Shown here in pieces: positions 34,463 to 42,505 of a stretch of DNA of 64,000 bases. Position numbers and translations under genes: made by a program. The notes beneath the pieces were generated by a model. The model searched no databases, was not told the origin of the DNA, and saw nothing but the letters and a program-made list of their open reading frames with translations. This DNA comes from M3007 sp031425035 (GTDB lineage Bacteria; Bacteroidota; Bacteroidia; Chitinophagales; Saprospiraceae): the NCBI GenBank assembly GCA_031425035.1, contig JANPIN010000038.1, forward strand, positions 1-64,000, written 5' to 3'. Within the stretch, counting starts at the first letter, position 1; each line of letters opens with the position of its first letter.

Positions 34463-34535
34463 AGCGGCGGACGAGAATCGAACTCGCGACATTCAGCTTG
34501 GAAGGCTGACGCTCTACCAGCTGAGCTACCACCGC
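34463..34535 (-). tRNA. tRNA-Gly (TCC)
   Basis: This is a 73-nt cloverleaf with acceptor GCGGTGG/CCGCCGC (one T:G pair), anticodon loop CTTCCAA (TCC) and T-loop TTCGATT. No CCA is encoded. Confidence 0.95.
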
Positions 34536-34542
34536 AAGCAAA

Positions 34543-34617
34543 TTATGAAGTGATGAAGTGACGAAACGATAAAGTGACGGTCATCACTTCATAATTTTAT
34601 CACTCATCACTTCATCT
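34543..34617. repeat. Iterated-arm inverted repeat in tRNA spacer, GAAGTGAT type
   Basis: Left arm ATGAAGTGATGAAGTGACGA plus AACGATAAAGTGA; right arm ATCACTTCATAATTTTATCA plus CTCATCACTTCAT. It fills almost the whole tRNA-Tyr to tRNA-Gly spacer. Confidence 0.75.
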
Positions 34618-34624
34618 TTAATAG

Positions 34625-34708
34625 TGGGGGTGGTGGGATTCGAACCTACTCAGCGTTAAAGCACCAGATTTACAGTCTGGCCCGGCTCTCCGGCTCCGGC
34701 GCACCCCC
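34625..34708 (-). tRNA. tRNA-Tyr (GTA)
   Basis: This is an 84-nt class II tRNA with acceptor GGGGGTG/CACCCCC, anticodon loop CTGTAAA (GTA), a long variable arm (GCTTTAACGCTGAG region) and T-loop TTCGAAT. No CCA is encoded. Confidence 0.95.
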
Positions 34709-34736
34709 TTGTGGAGAGAATATAAATTTTTATAAA

Positions 34737-34806
34737 ACGATGAAGTGATGAAACGATAGAGTGATCATTTCATCACTTCATTACTTTATCCTTTTATCTC
34801 TTCATG
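34737..34806. repeat. Iterated-arm inverted repeat in tRNA spacer, GAAGTGAT type
   Basis: Left arm GATGAAGTGATGAAACGATA plus GAGTGAT; right arm ATTTCATCACTTCATTACTT plus TATC. It lies between tRNA-Thr(TGT) and tRNA-Tyr. Confidence 0.75.
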
Positions 34807-34811
34807 CATTG

Positions 34812-34884
34812 AGCCACTAGAGGGACTCGAACCCCCGACCAGCTGATTACAAATCAGCTGCTCTACCAACTGAGCTACAGTGGC
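34812..34884 (-). tRNA. tRNA-Thr (TGT)
   Basis: This is a 73-nt cloverleaf with acceptor GCCACTG/TAGTGGC (one G:T pair), anticodon loop TTTGTAA (TGT) and T-loop TTCGAGT. No CCA is encoded. It is the first gene of the tRNA-tuf-ribosomal-rpoBC supercluster. Confidence 0.95.
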
Positions 34885-34968
34885 TTGTATAGTGCCTCCA
34901 CAGGCTAAATTTTGACCTCAAACAACATTACTTTCAAGGAAAAACATACCCCTCCCGAAAAGCGAGTG

Positions 34969-34976
34969 CAAAAGTA
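34969..34976 (-). promoter_or_regulatory. -7 box of the tRNA-tuf-rpl-rpoBC supercluster
   Basis: The minus strand reads TACTTTTG, a full match to TAnnTTTG, 84 nt before tRNA-Thr(TGT). The upstream flank is rich in A and T, as expected for a strong promoter. Confidence 0.6.
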
Positions 34977-35114
34977 ATTCTTTACTCTAAGAAGGAAAAA
35001 CTATTTTGAAAAAAAAGAGTAAAATTTAGGAAGAAGTTTGCCGCCGAGCGAGGTTTGCACCCAAAACCACCTGAATCCGCCTGCTTTCTGCCATTTTAAC
35101 GTCTTTTTACCCCT

Positions 35115-35756
35115 ATGTCCAACCCAACTTTAGCCTATTGCCAGGCCCATACTTCGCCCGCCAGCGCAGTGCTGATGGAACTGGAACGCGCCACCTACCT
35201 GCGTACCCTGAGTCCGCAGATGCTTTCCGGGCCCTATCAGGGTACTCTACTGCGCTTCATCAGCCAGATGATCCGCCCGCAGCGGGTGCTGGAAATCGGC
35301 ACTTTTACGGGCTATGCCACCATTTGCCTGGCCGAAGGTTTAGCCGCCGGCGGGCAACTGCATACCATCGAAGCAAATGACGAACTCGGCTGGCTCATCC
35401 GCCAGTTTTTAGAGAAGGCAGAACTAACGGAAAAAGTTCATTTGCACCTCGGCGATGCCGCAGTCATTGTACCTACCCTGCCGGAAATGTTCGATCTCGT
35501 GTTTCTTGATGCCGGTAAACTGGACTATGCCCGGCACTATGAACTGGCCCTTAGCAAGATGAAGCCGGGTGGTTTTCTGCTGGTAGACAATGTGCTGTGG
35601 GACGGGAAAGTGGCCCTCGGCGATAGCCAGGACATGACGACGCAGGTGCTGCGCGACTTTAATGACCTGGTTCAGCAGGATGAGCGGGTGGAAAATATTC
35701 TGCTGCCGATTCGGGATGGGATAATGCTGGTGCGGAAGGTTGGTTTGTTGGTTTGA
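35115..35756 (+). CDS. SAM-dependent O-methyltransferase
   Basis: This 213-residue class I methyltransferase belongs to the small-molecule, metal-dependent O-methyltransferase family related to catechol and caffeoyl-CoA O-methyltransferases. The SAM-binding motif VLEIGTFTGYATICLAEGL, the acidic loop LVFLDAGKLDY (metal ligand Asp) and LLVDNVLWDGKV are present. The substrate is unknown. The last codons (VGLLV and stop) are supplied by a GGTTTGTTG repeat arm, so the C-terminus may have been altered recently. A 230-nt gap separates it from the divergent tRNA promoter. Confidence 0.88.
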   Translation: MSNPTLAYCQAHTSPASAVLMELERATYLRTLSPQMLSGPYQGTLLRFISQMIRPQRVLEIGTFTGYATICLAEGLAAGGQLHTIEANDELGWLIRQFLEKAELTEKVHLHLGDAAVIVPTLPEMFDLVFLDAGKLDYARHYELALSKMKPGGFLLVDNVLWDGKVALGDSQDMTTQVLRDFNDLVQQDERVENILLPIRDGIMLVRKVGLLV

Positions 35757-35820
35757 GGGGTTTGCCTGGTAAATCGGATGTTCAGGGAGTGTTCCAACCA
35801 ACAAACCATCAAACCAATCT
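35738..35820. repeat. Iterated-arm inverted repeat, GGTTTGTTG type
   Basis: The left arm GGTTGGTTTGTTGGTTTG faces the right arm CCAACCAACAAACCATCAAA across about 30 nt. The left arm overlaps the final codons and stop of the methyltransferase gene. It could act as its terminator. Confidence 0.75.
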
Positions 35821-35890
35821 CCACCAATGAAAACTAATTGTTTTTTAAAACTTATTTAACCAACAATTCGTTTATAACTCGGACGCTTTT

Positions 35891-35898
35891 TAATTTTG
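35891..35898 (+). promoter_or_regulatory. -7 box for the radical-SAM gene
   Basis: TAATTTTG is a full match to TAnnTTTG. It ends 4 nt before the ATG at 35903, predicting a leaderless transcript. Confidence 0.55.
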
Positions 35899-35902
35899 CC
35901 CG

Positions 35903-37138
35903 ATGCAGGAACGAATTCAGGAGAAACTCAAAATACTGGCCGACGCCGCTAAATACGACGTCAGTTGTGCTTCCAGTGGCGGCAAACGGGCGAACACACC
36001 CGGTGGTATTGGCAACAGCGAAGGCATGGGTATTTGCCATACGTATACCGAAGACGGGCGATGTGTATCCCTGTTGAAAATCCTGCTCACCAACCACTGC
36101 ATTTTCGACTGCGCCTACTGCGTGAGCCGACGCAGCAACGACGTAAAACGGGCCGCTTTTACCGTGCAGGAAGTCGTCGACCTGACCATGAATTTCTACC
36201 GGCGTAATTATATTGAAGGCCTGTTCCTCAGTTCCGGTATTTTTAAAAATGCCGACTACACCACGGAGCGGCTGGTCCGGGTGGCCAAAGAACTGCGGAC
36301 GGTGCATAAATTCAACGGTTATATCCACCTGAAAGTTATTCCCGGGGCCAGTGAGGAACTTATCCGGGAGGCCGGTCTTTTTGCCGACCGGCTCAGCCTG
36401 AACATTGAAATTCCCTCCGAAGAAAACCTGAAGAAGGTGGCGCCGGAGAAAAATTATCCCGAAGTACTGGCGCCGATGACCATGCTGAAAGAACATATTA
36501 CCGCCTATAAAGAGGAGCGTAAGGTGTTTAAACACGCGCCTTTATTTGCGCCTGGCGGACAAAGCACGCAAATGGTCGTGGGCGCTACGCCGGAGAACGA
36601 CCTGCAGGTGCTGCGTCTGGCCGACAGCCTGTACCAGGATAAGGGCCTGAAACGCGTGTACTATTCCGGGTATATACCGATTAGTGCCGATGCGCGGATG
36701 CCGGTCCTGCAACACCCGCCGCTGCTGCGGGAAAACCGGCTTTATCAGGCAGACTGGCTGATGCGTTATTACGGCTATAAAGTCGGCGAGCTGGTGGACG
36801 ATCTGCATTCTTCCCTCGATATGGAGGTCGATCCGAAACTCTCTTTCGCCCTGCGCAACCCGGCTATGTTCCCTATCGACGTTAATAAAGCCGAATATGC
36901 GCTGATCTTGCGTATTCCCGGCGTGGGGGTAAAATCGGCCAATAAAATCATTGCAGCCCGGCGGTTCGGTCGCTTACGCTACGAGCATTTGCAGCAATTC
37001 GGGGTGGTGCTCAAGCGGGCGAAGTATTTTCTCACCTGTGCCGACCGTATTCCGGTGCAGGCCGGGCTGGATCCGATGCTGGTTCGCCGCCAGTTGGTGC
37101 AGACCAAGCCGGCTCAGTTGCAGTTGAGTTTGTTTTAG
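35903..37138 (+). CDS. Putative DNA modification/repair radical SAM protein (TIGR03916-like)
   Basis: This 411-residue protein has an N-terminal radical-SAM barrel with the variant cluster motif C-x3-C-x2-C in NHCIFDCAYC (about 67-76). A C-terminal helix-hairpin-helix DNA-binding segment (LRIPGVGVKSANKIIAARR, about 335-355) follows. The family is predicted to act on DNA, but its reaction is unknown. The conserved N-terminal GKRANTPGGIGNSEGMGICH is intact. It is followed 56 nt later by its usual partner gene, and a single GGAGATAGGTGACAG repeat arm sits just after its stop. Confidence 0.88.
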   Translation: MQERIQEKLKILADAAKYDVSCASSGGKRANTPGGIGNSEGMGICHTYTEDGRCVSLLKILLTNHCIFDCAYCVSRRSNDVKRAAFTVQEVVDLTMNFYRRNYIEGLFLSSGIFKNADYTTERLVRVAKELRTVHKFNGYIHLKVIPGASEELIREAGLFADRLSLNIEIPSEENLKKVAPEKNYPEVLAPMTMLKEHITAYKEERKVFKHAPLFAPGGQSTQMVVGATPENDLQVLRLADSLYQDKGLKRVYYSGYIPISADARMPVLQHPPLLRENRLYQADWLMRYYGYKVGELVDDLHSSLDMEVDPKLSFALRNPAMFPIDVNKAEYALILRIPGVGVKSANKIIAARRFGRLRYEHLQQFGVVLKRAKYFLTCADRIPVQAGLDPMLVRRQLVQTKPAQLQLSLF

Positions 37139-37194
37139 GAGATAGGTGACAGGGGGCAGCCGTTTACTTAAATTTTCCTTAGAATAACACCATT

Positions 37195-37968
37195 TTGGTT
37201 CAGACCCAGCGACAATTTCTTTACGACGGCAGTTATGAAGGTCTGCTGTCGGCCATTTTCGAGAGTTACCGTCTGGGGCTCGTGGCCAGCGCATTTGTGC
37301 CGGAGCCTGATTTTTCCGGCGACCTGTTCGAAGCGCCGCTTACCGTTCCCCTGTCGCCCGAACACGTGCAGCGGGTAAAAGCGGGTTTGATCCGCCAGAC
37401 TTCGCCGCAGGCCGAGACCATGCTATACCGTGCTTTTCACTCCGAACATGCGGAGGTGGAAATGCTGATTTACCGTTTTATTCAACTGGCTATGGCCAGC
37501 AAGTATAATATCGAGGAAAATTACCTCGAGCCTTGCGTGTTGAAACTGAACCAGTTGAACAAGCAAATTGGCCGGGAAGTGCATCGGATGCACGCTTTTG
37601 TACGTTTTCAAAAGGCCAGCGACGGGTTGTTCGTTGCCGTGATCGAACCGGATTTCAACGTACTGCCGCTGATCGGCGATCATTTCCAAAAGCGATATGC
37701 CGCCCAGCGATGGATGATTTACGATAGCCGTCGTCATTTTGGCCTGTACTATGATGAACAGCACACCACTTTTATTACCTGTACCGCCGATATGCATACC
37801 CGTTTGCGCCAGCAGGTGAAGGATGCGCTTTCCACCGAGGAGGACCAATATCAGGTTTTATGGCGGGACTATTTTGGCAGCGTCAATATTCCCGAACGCC
37901 GTAACTTGAAATTACATTTGCAGCACGTACCCAGGCGTTACTGGAAGTACCTGACGGAAAAGTTTTGA
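37195..37968 (+). CDS. Partner protein of the DNA-repair radical SAM enzyme (TIGR03915-like)
   Basis: This 257-residue protein has the typical start FLYDGSYEGLLSAIFESYR and the later FVRFQKASDGLFVAVIEPDFNVLPLI, DHFQKRYAAQRWMIYD and YWKYLTEKF ending, as in the family encoded next to the helix-hairpin-helix radical SAM gene. Its biochemical role is unknown; a DNA-metabolism role is inferred from the partnership. The start is probably TTG at 37195, because an in-frame stop lies five codons upstream and no ATG precedes the conserved N-terminus. Confidence 0.82.
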   Translation: MVQTQRQFLYDGSYEGLLSAIFESYRLGLVASAFVPEPDFSGDLFEAPLTVPLSPEHVQRVKAGLIRQTSPQAETMLYRAFHSEHAEVEMLIYRFIQLAMASKYNIEENYLEPCVLKLNQLNKQIGREVHRMHAFVRFQKASDGLFVAVIEPDFNVLPLIGDHFQKRYAAQRWMIYDSRRHFGLYYDEQHTTFITCTADMHTRLRQQVKDALSTEEDQYQVLWRDYFGSVNIPERRNLKLHLQHVPRRYWKYLTEKF

Positions 37969-37983
37969 AAGCAAAAACTTGAT

Positions 37984-37991
37984 TATGTTTG
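37984..37991 (+). promoter_or_regulatory. -7 box for the OmpR-family regulator
   Basis: TATGTTTG is a full match to TAnnTTTG, 52 nt before the ATG at 38043. Confidence 0.4.
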
Positions 37992-38042
37992 CCACCGCTG
38001 CGGCCTTTGGCTGTGGCCGTTTTTCAAAACCATGCTGCAACT

Positions 38043-38747
38043 ATGCCCGACGCAAAAGCACACCTGTTATACGTAGAAGACGACGAGAGTCTGAGCTTCG
38101 TAACCCGCGATAACCTGGAATTGAACGGCTACCAGGTGACTTACTTCGAAGACGGTCAAAAGGCGCTCGACGCTATCCGGGCGAACCAACGTTTCGACCT
38201 GTGTATTCTCGACGTGATGCTGCCGGAAGTGGACGGCTTCACGCTGGCCCAGGAAATCCGCAAGCGTGACGAGCAGGTGCCGATCATATTTTTGTCGGCC
38301 AAGAGTATGAAACAGGATAAGATCCACGGCCTTACGCTGGGCGCGGACGATTATATTACCAAGCCGTTCAGCATTGAAGAGCTGCTGCTCAAAATTGACA
38401 TTTTCCTGCGCCGAACACGGTTTACGGCGGCGGCACGGACCAACACCCCGGTCGTCATCGGGGATTACACGTTTGATTATAAAAACCTGAGTCTGGCCCA
38501 TATTGGCGAACAGGCCGAGACGCTAACCCAGAAGGAAGCCGATCTGCTCCGGCTGCTCAATGAGAACCGCAACCAGGTAGTGAAACGTTCTTATATACTC
38601 GAGACCATCTGGGGCAAAGACGATTATTTCCTGGGGCGGAGCCTCGACGTTTTTATTTCGCGGATGCGCAAATACCTGAACCAGGACGACCGTATCAAGG
38701 TGGAAAATATCCATGGCGTGGGTTTTAAGTTCCGGGTGGATGATTAA
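38043..38747 (+). CDS. OmpR/PhoB-type response regulator
   Basis: This 234-residue two-component regulator has a receiver domain at about 5-120 with acidic pocket VEDDE, phospho-acceptor Asp in LCILDVMLPEVDG, and the conserved Lys in ADDYITKPF. A winged-helix DNA-binding domain follows (LTQKEADLLRLLNENRNQVV, SLDVFISRMRKYL). It is a cytosolic transcription factor. The start at 38043 removes 18 open codons that lack receiver sequence. The cognate kinase may be the one at 39309, although a second receiver lies between. Confidence 0.93.
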   Translation: MPDAKAHLLYVEDDESLSFVTRDNLELNGYQVTYFEDGQKALDAIRANQRFDLCILDVMLPEVDGFTLAQEIRKRDEQVPIIFLSAKSMKQDKIHGLTLGADDYITKPFSIEELLLKIDIFLRRTRFTAAARTNTPVVIGDYTFDYKNLSLAHIGEQAETLTQKEADLLRLLNENRNQVVKRSYILETIWGKDDYFLGRSLDVFISRMRKYLNQDDRIKVENIHGVGFKFRVDD

Positions 38748-38812
38748 GGTAGAGTATGTTATTTGAATGGTTAACAGGTTAATGCATATCTTAAAGTCCA
38801 AAGTTGAAGTCG

Positions 38813-39193
38813 ATGCTGTATCAAAACATATTGCTGATCGATGATGATGATGATGATCAAGAAATATTTCTGTTAGCCGTAGAACAAATATCTGGAACGG
38901 CTAATTGCGTTGCCTTTAGCGATGCTACGCTTGCATTACAAAAATTAAGTGACTTCGAAATATTACCCGATGTCATCTTCCTGGATCTTAACATGCCCGT
39001 AATGAACGGACAGCAGTTTTTGGCCGCCATTAAAGAGAACGCAGATGTCAAACATATTCCGGTCATTATATTTACGACTTCTGCACATGCAGCTACAATT
39101 AAGCTGACCAAAGAACTGGGAGCAGCCGATTTTATAACCAAACCTGGTTCTTTTGACGAACTTGTACTTATACTTTCTGCCTTTATACATTGA
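38813..39193 (+). CDS. Single-domain response regulator (Rcp1-like)
   Basis: This 126-residue stand-alone receiver has a run of Asp residues at the acidic pocket (LLIDDDDDDQE), phospho-acceptor Asp in IFLDLNMPVMNG, the switch Thr in FTTSAHA and the Lys in DFITKPGSF. Such proteins commonly pair with phytochrome-like or PAS histidine kinases. It lies 115 nt upstream of the PAS kinase. ATG at 38813 is preferred over the in-frame TTG three codons earlier. Confidence 0.9.
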   Translation: MLYQNILLIDDDDDDQEIFLLAVEQISGTANCVAFSDATLALQKLSDFEILPDVIFLDLNMPVMNGQQFLAAIKENADVKHIPVIIFTTSAHAATIKLTKELGAADFITKPGSFDELVLILSAFIH

Positions 39194-39308
39194 TGCCCAA
39201 AGCTTATTAGTCTGTATTTAATGTGAAGTAAAATTTAATAAAGGCTGATATTTACATTCTAATAATGTTTCCATTGTTTTATGCCACTGATTTTAAACCT
39301 CGATCAGC

Positions 39309-41375
39309 ATGACATCCACTGACTCTAGTAATTTATACTTTTTGGCTGGCGGTGGAGAAATGGGTGCTTTGATCAGGGCAGCAGACTGGAGTAAAACATC
39401 ACTTGGAGATCCGAAAGGCTGGCCGCAAAGTTTGCAGACCATGGTTGCGGTCATGCTTGAAAGCCCTTTTGGCATGTATATAGCCTGGGGCGAAGATTAT
39501 ACGCAACTCTATAATGATGCTTATCGTCCTATTCTGGGGTCCAGTAAGCATCCGCAGGCATTAGGTATAAGTACCAGGGAAACTTTTGCTGAAATATGGC
39601 ACATAATAGGTTCCATGTTCGATGATGTGATGCAGGGAATACCCGTTGGCTTTCCTGATTTCATGTTGCCTTTGAACAGAAATGGGTTTGTAGAAAACTG
39701 TTATTTTGATTTTTCTTATAGTCCTATTAGAAAAGAAGATGGCGAGGTTGGCGGCGTATTAGTCACCGTTATTGAAACCACCAATAAAAAGAAAGCGGAA
39801 GAGGCCTTGATTTTGAGCGAAGAGAGGTTTAGAAATATGAGTGATAATATTCCTAATCTGGCCTGGATGGCGAATGCGGATGGTGAGATATTCTGGTACA
39901 ATAGGCAATGGTATGAATATACGGATACTACGCCCGAACAAATGGAAGGATGGGGCTGGCAATCAGTTCATGATCCGGCAGTACTACCCGATGTGCTGCT
40001 TAAATGGCGCGAAAGCATTGCCTATGGCCAACCATTTGAAATGGTATTTCCAATTAAAGGGGCCGATGGGCGTTTCAGACAGTTCCTCACGCGGGTTTTG
40101 CCGGTTTATAATGAGGAAGGCAAAATAAATAAATGGTTCGGGAGCAATACAGATGTTACGAAACAAATAGAAGCAGAACAAAAACTGAAAGAAACCGAGC
40201 AAAACCTGAGAAATACTATTTTACAGGCCCCGGTAGCCATGTGTATTTTCAGAGGACCCGATCATGTGGTCGAGCTGGCGAATGAACGTATGTTTGAACT
40301 TTGGGGTAAAACTGCGGAGCAGGTGATGAATAAACCCATTTTTGAAGGTCTGCCGGAGGCAAAGAATCAGGGTTTTGAGGACTTAGTGGATGGGGTGTAT
40401 ACCACTGGCGAAACTTTTTCTGCGCAGGGCGTTCCAATTACTTTGCCGCGCAATGGGAAGGTGGAAACCGTCTACGTCAATTTTGTATATAAAGCATACC
40501 GGGAACCCGGCGGTAATATATCCGGCATTCTGGCGGTTGCGGTAGATGTAACAGCACAAATAGTTGCCCGGCAAAAAATCGAAGAAATTGTGGCGGAACG
40601 TACCAAAGAACTGGCAGCTGCCATCCATAATCTGCAAAAGTCTAATGCTGATCTGGCTCAATTTGCTCATATAGCTTCCCACGATCTGCAGGAGCCACTG
40701 CGCAAAATCAGTACGTTCGCCCAAGTACTGGAAAACAGACTAAGCGAGCACCTCGATGAACAGTCAAAAAATTACTTTCAAAAGCTCCGTAGTTCTTCCG
40801 CCAGAATGACCACACTGATTAGAGACGTACTGAATTATTCCGAGCTGGATAAGGCTACCGAGGTTTTTACCACTGTCGACTTAAATAGCCTTGTAGAAAG
40901 CATTAAAATCGATTATGATTTATTACTGGAAGAGAAAAAATCAGTCATTTCATGCGAAAATCTGCCCGTAATTGAAGCCATACCCCTGCAGATGTTGCAG
41001 CTTTTCAGTAATTTAATTGGAAATTCATTGAAATTTTCCCGGAAAGATCAACCAGCAGTAATTACTATTTCTACCAGTAGAATAACGGCAGATAAAACCG
41101 GCCAATCATTCATGCATCCCTCAATGGAATACATTAAAATAACCTTTCAGGATAATGGGATAGGATTCAGAGAAGAATATGCTGATAAAATTTTCAATAT
41201 TTTCCAAAGGCTCCATCGAAAGTCGGAATATGAAGGTACGGGAATAGGCCTGGCCATGTGCAAAAAGATAGCGCTTAATCACAATGGGGATCTGGATGCA
41301 CTTGGCAGTTCGGAAAACGGCGCAGTATTCAATGTCATTCTGCCCATTAAACAGTTAAACACCCAGAACAGCTAA
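39309..41375 (+). CDS. Multi-PAS sensor histidine kinase
   Basis: This 688-residue soluble kinase has no membrane helices. Three PAS-type domains occupy about 10-160, 165-290 and 295-425 and sense an unknown signal. A short coiled coil leads to the dimerisation/phospho-acceptor helix HIASHDLQEPLRKI (His about 455). A HATPase_c domain follows, with LIGNSLKFS (N box), DNGIGF (G1) and GTGIGLAMCKKI (G2). The HDLQEPLR variant is typical of phytochrome-like kinases that phosphorylate single receivers, which fits the gene just upstream. Confidence 0.92.
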   Translation: MTSTDSSNLYFLAGGGEMGALIRAADWSKTSLGDPKGWPQSLQTMVAVMLESPFGMYIAWGEDYTQLYNDAYRPILGSSKHPQALGISTRETFAEIWHIIGSMFDDVMQGIPVGFPDFMLPLNRNGFVENCYFDFSYSPIRKEDGEVGGVLVTVIETTNKKKAEEALILSEERFRNMSDNIPNLAWMANADGEIFWYNRQWYEYTDTTPEQMEGWGWQSVHDPAVLPDVLLKWRESIAYGQPFEMVFPIKGADGRFRQFLTRVLPVYNEEGKINKWFGSNTDVTKQIEAEQKLKETEQNLRNTILQAPVAMCIFRGPDHVVELANERMFELWGKTAEQVMNKPIFEGLPEAKNQGFEDLVDGVYTTGETFSAQGVPITLPRNGKVETVYVNFVYKAYREPGGNISGILAVAVDVTAQIVARQKIEEIVAERTKELAAAIHNLQKSNADLAQFAHIASHDLQEPLRKISTFAQVLENRLSEHLDEQSKNYFQKLRSSSARMTTLIRDVLNYSELDKATEVFTTVDLNSLVESIKIDYDLLLEEKKSVISCENLPVIEAIPLQMLQLFSNLIGNSLKFSRKDQPAVITISTSRITADKTGQSFMHPSMEYIKITFQDNGIGFREEYADKIFNIFQRLHRKSEYEGTGIGLAMCKKIALNHNGDLDALGSSENGAVFNVILPIKQLNTQNS

Positions 41376-41440
41376 ATATAATTTTTAACCAACAATTTAA
41401 ACCGCCCGACTTCACACATCGCTTAATGCGTTGAATTTAC

Positions 41441-42238
41441 ATGCAAAGCCGATTTCTAACGTATCACAATCATCAGGTGCACTACCTGCAATTTGGCACC
41501 GGGCCCAGACTGCTTTTCGCCTTACACGGCTTCGCCGATCGCGCGCGCATGTTTGCCCTGCTCGAGCCCGCTTTGGAACAACGTTACACGGTGGTCGCCA
41601 TCGACTGGCCTTTTCACGGGCAGACGGAATGGGCTGGCCGGGCGTTTACCAAAGCTGATTTACTCGGCATTATCCGGGAAATAGCGGTGCAAATGGACAA
41701 ACCCCGTTTCAGTATCCTCGCTTATAGTTTTGGCGCCCGGCTGGCCCAGGCTATGTTGCCGGACCTGACGCCGCAGCTCGATCGCCTGTATTTGCTGGCG
41801 CCCGACGGCGTGAGTACCAAGGGCATGAGTATGGCTACCCACACGCCCATGTGGGTGCGGCGGGTATTATTTCAAATATTGCAAAAGCCCGGCTGGTTTG
41901 TGTCCATTCTGAATGTGGGGCATCGTATGCATGTAGTTCCACCGATGTTCCACCATTTTCTGACCAATAATCTGACGCGTCCGGATCGCTTCCAGCGTAC
42001 GTTCGGCTGCTGGTTGTCGATGGATTCCTTTTATTTGGGTCGCCGGAAAATCAGGGCGCATTTGCTCGAAACGGGCTTGATGACGGAGGTTTACGTCGGC
42101 AGCCGCGATCAGGTGGTCACGCTGCGTAGTTTACAGCGCATGGTAGAAGGTTTGCCGAATGTACGGCTGCACGTGCTGGAAGAAGGCCACCGGCTCATTG
42201 GAGAGCAGTTAGTAACGGCCCTGATAAAAAACCGGTAG
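41441..42238 (+). CDS. Alpha/beta hydrolase
   Basis: This 265-residue hydrolase-fold protein has oxyanion region LHGFADRARMF, strand VVAIDWPFHGQTEW, a nucleophile elbow in LAYSFGARLA (Ser about 98; the first Gly of GxSxG is Ala) and a C-terminal catalytic His in EEGHRLI. No signal peptide is seen. The substrate cannot be read. It is followed 42 nt later by a small membrane protein gene in the same direction. Confidence 0.82.
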   Translation: MQSRFLTYHNHQVHYLQFGTGPRLLFALHGFADRARMFALLEPALEQRYTVVAIDWPFHGQTEWAGRAFTKADLLGIIREIAVQMDKPRFSILAYSFGARLAQAMLPDLTPQLDRLYLLAPDGVSTKGMSMATHTPMWVRRVLFQILQKPGWFVSILNVGHRMHVVPPMFHHFLTNNLTRPDRFQRTFGCWLSMDSFYLGRRKIRAHLLETGLMTEVYVGSRDQVVTLRSLQRMVEGLPNVRLHVLEEGHRLIGEQLVTALIKNR

Positions 42239-42280
42239 TGCCGGCTGCGCGCACTATTTCATCTTTCAAATTACCGTCTT

Positions 42281-42505
42281 ATGTCCTCTTTCCTCCCCAT
42301 TCTCTTGCGCACGGTGGTTGTGTTCGCCATTTTTTGCGGCTTGCAATACCTGATCCCCTGGCATCTGCTGGCGATAGGCGGTGTGGTCGCCGGTGTTTTC
42401 ATGCTGAAAACCAGCGATGACCGGCCCATGTCGCTGGGTGTACTGATTGGCTCGATCGGTTTCGCCATCTTCGCATTCGCCATGGCACAAATCTATCCGG
42501 GTTAA
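42281..42505 (+). CDS. Small membrane protein, unknown function
   Basis: This 74-residue protein has two or three hydrophobic spans: FLPILLRTVVVFAIFCGLQY, WHLLAIGGVVAGVFML and LGVLIGSIGFAIFAFAMAQI. A short polar loop KTSDDRPM separates the last two. No family is recognised. It probably follows the hydrolase gene in one transcript. Its last four bases overlap the stop of the convergent helicase gene. Confidence 0.65.
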   Translation: MSSFLPILLRTVVVFAIFCGLQYLIPWHLLAIGGVVAGVFMLKTSDDRPMSLGVLIGSIGFAIFAFAMAQIYPG

